From positions 62,001-126,000 of the forward strand of contig NZ_CP151636.1 in the NCBI RefSeq assembly GCF_038397745.1: a stretch of 64,000 bases of DNA. The letters run 5' to 3'. The notes beneath the pieces are model-generated. The model made no database searches and was not told where the DNA came from. It worked only from the letters and a program-made list of their open reading frames with translations. Below, piece after piece: positions 1-6,425 of the stretch. Position numbers and translations under genes: made by a program. Source of the stretch: Microbacterium sp. LWH11-1.2 (GTDB taxonomy: Bacteria; Actinomycetota; Actinomycetes; Actinomycetales; Microbacteriaceae). Each line of letters starts with the position of its first letter. Within the stretch, counting starts at the first letter, position 1.

Positions 1-126
1 ATCACGCTCCGGATCTGGCCGACCCAACGGAACGAGACACTCACGCTCGAGGTCGAGGGCCATACGTTGACCTCTGAGCTCCAGACGAAGGTGGACGTTC
101 CGATTGCGAGGCCCACGCGGAAATGA
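1..126 (+). CDS. C-terminal tail of an unidentified protein (partial)
   Basis: Frame 1 is open from the first base and stops at TGA 124-126, giving a 41-residue tail that ends in PIARPTRK. The start lies outside the window. The alternating hydrophobic/polar pattern (LTLEVEGHTLTSELQTKVDV) suggests beta strands, but the tail is too short to assign a family. It converges on the minus-strand nuclease-like fragment that follows. Confidence 0.45.
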   Translation: MTLRIWPTQRNETLTLEVEGHTLTSELQTKVDVPIARPTRK

Positions 127-188
127 CTTGACCGCGCACCCTTCCATACGCCGCCTCCCGTTCAGATGTCATCTTCGGAGCGAAGTAG

Positions 189-350
189 TCACACGTCCTC
201 ATCAGTGACCCGCGTCACTTCAAGGGCGATGGTGCCGCGAGGGAACAGATAGTCGACGCCACCGTTCTTATCGGCGTGGTCGAGCGTGACGCCCAGCATT
301 TTCTCGACGGCCTTCTTCGCGCGGCGCTCGTTCGGTCTCTCCTGGTTCAC
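189..350 (-). CDS. short ORF resembling the N-terminal fragment of a nuclease-like protein
   Basis: This minus-strand frame opens after the stop of the 341-aa gene and ends with TGA at 189-191. From a GTG at 350 it encodes 53 residues. The end (GVDYLFPRGTIALEVTRVTDED) has a D-x(n)-E-x-T pattern, as in the first strands of PD-(D/E)XK-type domains. No Shine-Dalgarno is visible, and a GTG at 368 is an alternative start. The product is much shorter than any nuclease, so it is probably a truncated or decayed third gene of the cassette upstream. The reading frame is plausible; the functional reading is inference. The rest of 127-458 shows nothing else I can support. Confidence 0.35.
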   Translation of the reverse strand: MNQERPNERRAKKAVEKMLGVTLDHADKNGGVDYLFPRGTIALEVTRVTDEDV

Positions 351-458
351 AGGTTCATGCAATCGCACCGGTGACGTGGGCAGCAGTAGGCGCGTCAGGT
401 CGCGATGGCCAAGGCGAACAGACTGCTTCGCTTGCGGCCGTGATCGGTCGCGGGTTCT

Positions 459-1484
459 CTACCCCAGCCAGTCACTGACGCTGTCCACGACCCACTTCAA
501 AGCATTGTCGTAGACGGACTTTTCGATCCGCGCAGCGTTGCGCAGGAGGAAATTCTTCAAGGCCTGACGAGCACGAAGCCGCGCAGGCTGAGGTGCGCCG
601 GGATCAGCGAGCTCCCGCGCGCTGGTCTCCAAGACCTCAGCGGAGTCGTCGCCGAACTGGCGGACAAGCTGGATCAGCTCCGCCGCCGGCGTACCCACCG
701 TGACCGGGCCGTTCACGTTCTGGGCGACGATGCCTTCGACTCGTTGGATGATCTGAACGTTGACCGTAGGGGACGGTCCATCTTGACCAGCCGCCAAGCT
801 CCTCGTCTCCGGGCTCGCTGCGAACGGCGAGGCGGGGACCAGTTGGCTCACCAGGTCTCCGAGCTCTGCCGTAGAGAGGTCAGGCAGCTCGTCGATGAGT
901 TCCGATTCGAGCTGCTGCTGGATCTCGAGGATCATGCGTTCCCTGGCGTGCTTCGTGTCGACGAGAACCCTGCGTGCGGCCTTGGCGTACTTCGACACCA
1001 GACCGCCCGCTCGATCGGGCGTGACGCCCAGATGGAGAAGCATCTGCTCGGCGGTCGCGGAGTCTTCGATGATATTCAGAAACTGAGCGAACTCCTGGAG
1101 CTCGTCACTTACCACGTCAGCGTTCATGCCCGGCTCACCGAAGAACTCGATGACACGGCCGCTCGGGGTGCGATAGCCGGACTGCCTGACAGTCTGCTCC
1201 TTCACCGAACCCAGCCAGTCATGGAAGAGTTCCAGCACCTTGGCGAGCTCGTCCTCGTACAGCCGACCGGCCGGGACGTAGATCCGGAACAGGAGATTGT
1301 TCAGGGTGTCCTCGACGAACGCAGTCGCGAAGATGGACGCCTCAGCGTTGCGTTTGTAGGTGGTGAGAGTCAGGCCGTGCGGCTCGAACCGCCGCTGGGC
1401 GGCTTCACGGACCTCCTTCGGCAGGGTCCCGAAGTACTCGCGGGCGATGTCGTCGTTCCACTCATCCCCGTCGAGGTCCATCAA
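459..1484 (-). CDS. hypothetical protein, possible partner of the adjacent nuclease-like protein
   Basis: This 341-residue cytoplasmic protein has no signal peptide, membrane segment or family that I recognise. The N-terminal ~200 residues are mixed alpha/beta and then helical (KYAKAARRVLVDTKHARERMILEIQQQLESE looks like a long helix). Around residues 235-262 the low-complexity turn-rich stretch VNVQIIQRVEGIVAQNVNGPVTVG resembles the linkers seen in modular bacterial conflict proteins. A helical C-terminal domain of ~80 residues follows. Its start codon overlaps the stop of the 704-aa gene by 4 bp (1481-1484), so the two are translationally coupled and probably work together. Both sit in a segment richer in A/T-containing codons than the rest of the window. 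Confidence 0.8.
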   Translation of the reverse strand: MMDLDGDEWNDDIAREYFGTLPKEVREAAQRRFEPHGLTLTTYKRNAEASIFATAFVEDTLNNLLFRIYVPAGRLYEDELAKVLELFHDWLGSVKEQTVRQSGYRTPSGRVIEFFGEPGMNADVVSDELQEFAQFLNIIEDSATAEQMLLHLGVTPDRAGGLVSKYAKAARRVLVDTKHARERMILEIQQQLESELIDELPDLSTAELGDLVSQLVPASPFAASPETRSLAAGQDGPSPTVNVQIIQRVEGIVAQNVNGPVTVGTPAAELIQLVRQFGDDSAEVLETSARELADPGAPQPARLRARQALKNFLLRNAARIEKSVYDNALKWVVDSVSDWLG

Positions 1485-3595
1485 CCAAGGCTACGTCCGC
1501 GACCTCCCGGGTCGGGGTGGTCCAGCAGGTCCTTTGCATGCCGGGCGAACTTTTCTTGCGCCGCCTTGTTTCCGGAAAGCAGTGTCGCCCCGACACTCAG
1601 CCAGCCGAAGCTCTGCCGGTCGTGCAGCTTGTCGATAAGGTCAACGATGCTCGTCGTCGGCATCGACGGTTTCGGTGCACGCGAGCTAACGTTGCGGGTG
1701 AGATACCACTGATCGAGCGCATCTGTCCGGCTCGTGATGAACGCCGGCATCTGCTGCCGGAAGCGACGCAGCTCACCCGTGGTGGGGTTGGGCATGAATG
1801 GGAAGGCTTCCTTAACGAGGGCCGGGTCGGGTGCCACCCACAATCCAGCTTCGTAGAAGTAGAGGAACAGGTCGAGTTCGTCAGGCGCCATGAACATCAT
1901 CGTCGTCATCGGGTCGCGCCTGCGCCGCAGATAAAGGAGGAACTCTGCAGGCCGGGCCACCAGCTCCGCGATCAGCTCGAGATCGTGCAGCGAAACCGTC
2001 CATGGGACGTTCTCCAGATCGATGAGCCCGGCCTCGAGAAGATCCGCGGTCGCCGTGAACACGGCGGGGATGTCGTCAAGGCTTACAGCAATCGTATGGA
2101 TCTCGCGGATGTGGGTGAGGTCCACCCATCCCTCACCCTCGACGCGTAGCCCGCCGTCTTCGACGATCCCTGATCGCACGCGCCCCGCCTGATTCGCTGC
2201 GTTCGTAATGATGCGCCGCAAATCACCGAGCTGGCGCGTTGTCTTTCCTCCCCGCGACAGGGCACTGAACGCAACCGCCTTGTCCTCGATGACGAAGGCC
2301 ACGTCATCCACAAGAACCAGATGATCACACTCCACCCGTTTGGTATACGCATCAGCAGAGCCAGTCGCCTTCTCTGCCTCCGTTGCGGGGACGTAGAACT
2401 CGAACCCGTTCCGGTACGTCGCCGTCGGAAGAATCATCTTCACCGCGCGAATGACTCGCTCCTCCAGGACCTCTCCGCGGTGCTTCGCGTAAGCGTCCCA
2501 TTCCACCTTCTGCGTTTTCAGGAACTCCTCAAGCCTCTCCCTCAACGCCGGTGCTGTGTGTCCGTCGTGCAGCAGCATCACCCGACCCGCATCGCCCGAA
2601 AGCAACGGGTGACGTCGCCACGGGTTGTCTCCCTGAACGAACTTCTCTGCGGCCTCCAACGCTGTCATCCCGGACGCATCAAGAGTGAAGAAGGCGACCA
2701 CTCGTTCGACACGCTCCACTGGGAGGCCAGTCTCCGCGACAAGCTCATCGATACCGACCGTGCAGTCGTCCGCAGACGGTTCGAACATTGAGATCAGCAC
2801 ATTCATGGCCCCCTTGGCCATCGATACGACATCATCGCCGGGCGCGCCCGCAGGCTCTGACAGCGAACTCGCGAACTGCTGCCCCCGCTTGTTAAGTTTG
2901 CGTGCCTGGATCGAATGACAGGCATTCAGAACACTCAGCGCCTCAGCAGCGCTAAACCCCAAACCCTCCTCCAACGCATCGCGAACCCCCCGGTTGCTAT
3001 CGAGCAGCTCGACCGCCGTTGCCTGCAACACGTCTGCGTACGAGGAGTTGCGCATCGCGACCTCTGCCCCCTGCACACTGAGCGATAGCCACCCCAGTGG
3101 TGCGTCCGGGCCAGCGGCGACCAGCGTCCGGAACCAGCCCAAGTTCGTGATCTCTTCCAGAATCGGCCAGGCGTCCTGCACCACCCCGCTCATCTCATTC
3201 GGCTCAGCAGGTGGAACATCCACTTCATCCGTACTGCGACCCGCGATCGCCAACAGCACGAGCAACTCGACCTGCCACGCGCCGCCGTCCGGGCTCGCGA
3301 CAACCTGCCCCGCCTGAGATAAGGGGAAGTACGCCAGCCTGGCGGTTTCTGCCAACCTCGCCGGCGTGAAACGCGAACCCATTGCCGCAAGCTCACGTAC
3401 ACGGTCAGCGAACCTGGTACTCACGTTCGCCGCGAAATCGCCCTCAGCACTGAGTTCAGCAAACAGCGACTGCACCGTATCCGAGGACTGCATCACAAAA
3501 TCCACATAGGGATCCGACGGCGCTGCGGCGTCCCCGTGCGGCAAATGCCGCCGCCTCTTCGCACGCGCCTTCAAACGCTTCGACTTCGATGCCAT
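1481..3595 (-). CDS. large protein with PD-(D/E)XK-like nuclease core
   Basis: This 704-residue protein starts at the ATG at 3595. It has a very basic N-terminus (residues 1-20, KSKRLKARAKRRRH) and a helical region to ~360. Residues ~365-445 have the layout of a restriction-endonuclease fold: a helix with E375/E378 (RGEVLEER), a strand with D424 (ECDHLVLVDD), then E437-D-K439 (FVIEDKA). D...ExK is the metal-binding signature of PD-(D/E)XK enzymes. The C-terminal ~250 residues are helical and unassigned. With the coupled 341-aa gene it forms a two-gene unit of the kind found in phage-defence islands. The nuclease assignment rests on motif pattern only, and a catalytically inactive or non-defence role is possible. 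Confidence 0.8.
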   Translation of the reverse strand: MASKSKRLKARAKRRRHLPHGDAAAPSDPYVDFVMQSSDTVQSLFAELSAEGDFAANVSTRFADRVRELAAMGSRFTPARLAETARLAYFPLSQAGQVVASPDGGAWQVELLVLLAIAGRSTDEVDVPPAEPNEMSGVVQDAWPILEEITNLGWFRTLVAAGPDAPLGWLSLSVQGAEVAMRNSSYADVLQATAVELLDSNRGVRDALEEGLGFSAAEALSVLNACHSIQARKLNKRGQQFASSLSEPAGAPGDDVVSMAKGAMNVLISMFEPSADDCTVGIDELVAETGLPVERVERVVAFFTLDASGMTALEAAEKFVQGDNPWRRHPLLSGDAGRVMLLHDGHTAPALRERLEEFLKTQKVEWDAYAKHRGEVLEERVIRAVKMILPTATYRNGFEFYVPATEAEKATGSADAYTKRVECDHLVLVDDVAFVIEDKAVAFSALSRGGKTTRQLGDLRRIITNAANQAGRVRSGIVEDGGLRVEGEGWVDLTHIREIHTIAVSLDDIPAVFTATADLLEAGLIDLENVPWTVSLHDLELIAELVARPAEFLLYLRRRRDPMTTMMFMAPDELDLFLYFYEAGLWVAPDPALVKEAFPFMPNPTTGELRRFRQQMPAFITSRTDALDQWYLTRNVSSRAPKPSMPTTSIVDLIDKLHDRQSFGWLSVGATLLSGNKAAQEKFARHAKDLLDHPDPGGRGRSLG

Positions 3596-3819
3596 GCCTC
3601 ATCGAACCACACGCCTCCGACACGCCGGCCACCTCGCAGTTGCTGTCCGCTTCGGCGATCCGACGAGGAGCGATCACCGGCACCACAGCGGGCGTCGGCC
3701 ACACGAAATTCAAGAACATCATCCAAGCCCATCGACGAACAACAGTTGTGTTCGTCCGGCGGCCCAAGACGAAGTACGCGGTCGCTACGAGCAGACGTGG
3801 GCGACACGCCGCAGAGTTG

Positions 3820-3908
3820 TGACAGGTGGGTGAGAAAACTGACAACTCCGAAGAGCGTCACTGACAGGTACATGAGAAAGTGACAACTCTGGTGAGAAGG
3901 GACACTCC
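3820..3908. repeat. short spaced repeats resembling an insertion-sequence end
   Basis: Two units starting TGACAGGT and carrying TGAGAAA then TGACAACTC lie at 3820-3848 and 3862-3889, offset by 42 bp. A third, partial unit (GTGAGAAGG then GACACTCC) follows at 3891-3908. Spaced TGACA/TGAGAA words of this kind are familiar from ends of IS481-type elements. No transposase is present, so this would be a solo end or remnant. It marks the border between the accessory cassette and the downstream backbone. Within 3596-3819 I see no supportable gene. Confidence 0.45.
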
Positions 3909-3940
3909 ACCCACTTCACAAAGATTCCGTGACCAAACCG

Positions 3941-3969
3941 TTGCATTCGTTACCTCGCCGTTATACAGT
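3941..3969 (+). promoter_or_regulatory. candidate sigma-70-type promoter for a small RNA
   Basis: TTGCAT (3941-3946) and TACAGT (3964-3969) are separated by 17 bp, with an overlapping TATACA. The predicted transcription start is near 3976. No gene begins within a normal leader distance before the terminator at 4040-4074. Confidence 0.45.
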
Positions 3970-3975
3970 GATCAC

Positions 3976-4078
3976 ACGGTGAATGTTTGCTGTGGCACTC
4001 ACCGCATGTGATTGCAGGACACTCTTGGTGCAAGGGACAAGGGCCGGTCGGGAGCCTCTCCGACCGGCCCTTTACTGT
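3976..4078 (+). ncRNA. candidate structured small RNA of about 100 nt
   Basis: Between a promoter-like sequence and a strong terminator lie two further hairpins. One is CGGTGAATG (3977-3985) with CACTCACCG (3996-4004), one mismatch. The other is TTGCA (4012-4016) with TGCAA (4029-4033). The final stem is the terminator. An in-frame extension of the downstream MarR gene runs through here, but it would have to be translated through the terminator stem. I do not recognise the RNA as tmRNA, SRP RNA or 6S RNA. It could instead be a leader/attenuator of the MarR gene. Confidence 0.35.
4040..4074 (+). terminator. Rho-independent terminator
   Basis: A perfect 12-bp stem AGGGCCGGTCGG (4040-4051) / CCGACCGGCCCT (4060-4071) with an 8-nt loop is followed by a short T stretch. 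It ends 22 bp before the MarR start codon. Confidence 0.7.
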
Positions 4079-4096
4079 TGCCAGTATTCTGTGACC

Positions 4097-4525
4097 ATGA
4101 CCGATCGCAAGCTCGCCCTGGAGGCCTGGGAGAGCCTGTTCCGCGCGCAGCACGAACTGTTCGACGAGATGGTCACCGACTTCGAGCACGGCGATCTCGC
4201 ACAGGCCGAGTACGACGTGCTCCTCACGGTGACACGCTCCCCCGGCATGACCGCCCGCCTTCGCGACGTCACGAACAACATGCTGATCAGTCAGCCCAGC
4301 GTCTCGCGGCTGGTCGACCGCATGGTCACGCGCGGCCTCGTGGCGAAATGCCCCGACCCCGACGACGGCCGCGGCGCATTGATCCGAGCGACGGATGCCG
4401 GGGCCCGCACGTTCCGCGCCCTCGCCACGATCCACGGTCGTTCGATCGCCGAGCGCATGTCGCGCCTCGACGACGACGAGCTCCGCACCCTCCGCGACCT
4501 GGCCGAGAAGCTCCGCCGCGGTTGA
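4097..4525 (+). CDS. MarR-family transcriptional regulator
   Basis: This 142-residue protein is of normal MarR length. The winged-helix core runs from about residue 35 (LAQAEYDVLLTVTRSPGMTARLRDVTNNMLISQPSVSRLVDRMVTRGLV), followed by the wing KCPDPDDGRGALIRATDAG. MarR proteins act as dimers that usually repress nearby genes and release DNA on binding phenolic or oxidising effectors; the effector here is unknown. I chose the ATG at 4097 (GTG 4091 is possible) because a TATTCT -10-like hexamer at 4085-4090 would place +1 on this ATG, a leaderless start. Longer upstream starts run through a terminator. The flotillin gene lies downstream on the same strand. Confidence 0.9.
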   Translation: MTDRKLALEAWESLFRAQHELFDEMVTDFEHGDLAQAEYDVLLTVTRSPGMTARLRDVTNNMLISQPSVSRLVDRMVTRGLVAKCPDPDDGRGALIRATDAGARTFRALATIHGRSIAERMSRLDDDELRTLRDLAEKLRRG

Positions 4526-4620
4526 CCCTTCTCACCGCGCTCCGCCCGATCTGGCAGGGTGGAGCGTGAAGGCGCGCAGCATCGCGCGCCACCCCTTGGG
4601 GGGAAGAGGGAGGGTCATTC

Positions 4621-6216
4621 ATGGAGATCGCCGGAATCATCGGCATCCTCGTCATCGTCGGCATCGCCGTCGTCGTCGTTGTCGTCGTCCTGCTCATCCT
4701 GCTGCTGTTCGCACGCAGCTGGATCAAGGTCGCCCGAGCCGACGAGGCTCTCGTCATCTCGGGACGCAAGCAGAAGGTGCAGCTCGCGGTTCTCGGTGCC
4801 GACGGATCGAGCCGCGACGAGATGTCGGAGTCGCCCGTCACGGTCATCGTGAACGGCAAGTCCCTCGTGAACCCGATCACCCAGCGCCACGAGATCATCT
4901 CGCTCCGCTCGCGTCAGGTCTCCCTCAACGCCGAAGCACAGTCGCTCGACAGCGTGACCCTGAACGTCGACGGCGTCGCAATAGTGAAGATCGGCTCCGA
5001 CCCGCTCCTCGTGCGCCGCGCCGCCGAGCGTTTCGCCTCGCAGGACACGGCCATCGAGCAGTTCACCACCGAGCAGCTCGAGGGTGCCCTCCGCGGCATC
5101 GTCGCCACGCTGTCGGTCGTGGAGCTCATGCGAGAGCGCAAGAAGTTCTCCGATCAGATCGCCGCCGACGTCTCGCAGGAGCTCGCCGAGCAGGGCCTGA
5201 TCCTCGACTCGTTCCAGATCAAGGGCATCACCGACAAGGTCGGCTACATCCAGTCGCTCGGTGCCCCCGAGATCCAGGCGAAGCGTCAGTCGGCGGAGAT
5301 CTCGCAGACCAACGCCGACCGTGCGATCAACCAGAAGAACATCGCCAATCAGGAAGCCAACCTGGTCGAGCAGACCGCGCTCGACACCAACACCGCCAAC
5401 GCGAACGCCGGCATCGGCCGGGCGCGCGCCGAGGCGGAGCAGGCCGAGAACCTCGCCCGCGAGCAGGCGCAGCAGGCCGTTCTGCAGCAGCAGGCCGAGA
5501 ACCGGCAGGCTCAGCTCGATGCCGACGTCAAGCGCGTCGCCGACGCGCAGCGCTACGAGGCCGAGACCCGCGCGCAGGCCGAGCTCTACACCCGTGAGCG
5601 CGCCGCAGAGGCCGCGGCGATCGAGCAGGTCAAGCAGGCCGAGGCCCGCACCCGCATCGCCGAGCAGCAGGCTCAGGCCGACAAGGCCCGCGCCGACGGT
5701 GAGGCTGCCGCGGCCGTGGCGAGCGCCACGGGTGAGGCCGACGCGCTCCGCTCCAAGGCCGAGGCCGAGGCACACGCCCGTCGCCTGCAGGCCGCCGCCG
5801 AAGCCGAGGCGATCCGCGCCACCGGTGACGCCCGCGCCGCCGCACTCGAGGCAGAGGCCAAGGCCATCGCCTCCAACCAGGACGCCTTCCTCTCGCAGCG
5901 CGTGCTCGAGGTGCTGCCGTCGATCATGGCCGAGTTCGCCAAGGGATACGGGGCGATCGGCAACGTGTCGATCATCGGAAGCTCCGGCGAGGACGGCGCA
6001 TCGAGCGTCGTCGGCGCCGACGGCGCGAAGGCCCTGCGCTCGGTGTTCGACAGCGTGCACTCGGCGACCGGACTCGACCTCGCCGGGATCATCCAGGGCC
6101 AGGCCGTCGGCCGCGGCATCGGCGAAGGCGTGGCTGCGGCTGCTCCTCCCGCCCCGCGCACCCCCGCGCCAACCACCCCGCCGCCGCCCGCTCCCCCGGC
6201 GTCTGCCGCGGAGTAG
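4621..6216 (+). CDS. flotillin/SPFH-domain membrane protein
   Basis: This 531-residue protein has an N-terminal membrane anchor (residues ~4-29, almost all I/V/L). An SPFH/band-7 domain follows (~30-200, with VARADEALVISGRKQK and the GIVATLSVVELMRERKKF...AEQGLILDSFQIKGITD stretch typical of flotillins). A long Ala/Glu-rich coiled coil occupies ~210-430, and a Pro-rich tail (~505-531) ends the protein. Flotillins oligomerise and scaffold membrane microdomains. The start is preceded by GGGAAGAGGGAGGG. The family is clear; the client proteins are unknown. It has no NfeD partner next to it, unlike many flotillin operons. Confidence 0.93.
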   Translation: MEIAGIIGILVIVGIAVVVVVVVLLILLLFARSWIKVARADEALVISGRKQKVQLAVLGADGSSRDEMSESPVTVIVNGKSLVNPITQRHEIISLRSRQVSLNAEAQSLDSVTLNVDGVAIVKIGSDPLLVRRAAERFASQDTAIEQFTTEQLEGALRGIVATLSVVELMRERKKFSDQIAADVSQELAEQGLILDSFQIKGITDKVGYIQSLGAPEIQAKRQSAEISQTNADRAINQKNIANQEANLVEQTALDTNTANANAGIGRARAEAEQAENLAREQAQQAVLQQQAENRQAQLDADVKRVADAQRYEAETRAQAELYTRERAAEAAAIEQVKQAEARTRIAEQQAQADKARADGEAAAAVASATGEADALRSKAEAEAHARRLQAAAEAEAIRATGDARAAALEAEAKAIASNQDAFLSQRVLEVLPSIMAEFAKGYGAIGNVSIIGSSGEDGASSVVGADGAKALRSVFDSVHSATGLDLAGIIQGQAVGRGIGEGVAAAAPPAPRTPAPTTPPPPAPPASAAE

Positions 6217-6288
6217 AGCACAGGACACAGCGGATGCCGCGACCGATTCGGTCGCGGCATCCGTCGTCTGCGGGCAGTCGCGCGTGCG

Positions 6289-6364
6289 CAATTCAGCAAG
6301 AACGGCGCGCAAGCGGTCGGATTCGGCCTGCGCGGCGCTGATCCGCTGCGTTCTTGCTGAATTG
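6289..6364. repeat. 76-bp palindromic extragenic element, copy 1 (family A)
   Basis: Perfect 16-bp terminal inverted repeats CAATTCAGCAAGAACG (6289-6304) and CGTTCTTGCTGAATTG (6349-6364) enclose a 44-bp GC-rich loop. A second, diverged copy lies at 8996-9075 on the other side of hrpB. Size and palindromic ends fit a REP/MITE-like element. There is no coding capacity. The rest of 6217-6425 shows nothing else. Confidence 0.75.
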
Positions 6365-6425
6365 TGCACGGGCCGCCGAGCTGCGGACGCCTGCCAGCCG
6401 CGCGCCGACCGGGCAGACTGGGACG

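Noticed and set aside
1-3910. Prophage or complete genomic island
   Set aside because: No integrase, structural phage gene, tRNA junction or direct-repeat attachment pair is visible. Only one possible IS-like edge can be seen.
3976-4078. tmRNA, SRP RNA or 6S RNA at the structured region
   Set aside because: No tag-peptide frame, tRNA-like acceptor end or SRP GGAA/GCA core could be found.
3983-4096. N-terminal extension of the MarR protein by 38 residues
   Set aside because: It would run through a strong terminator stem and adds non-conserved residues. A -10-like hexamer fits the ATG at 4097.
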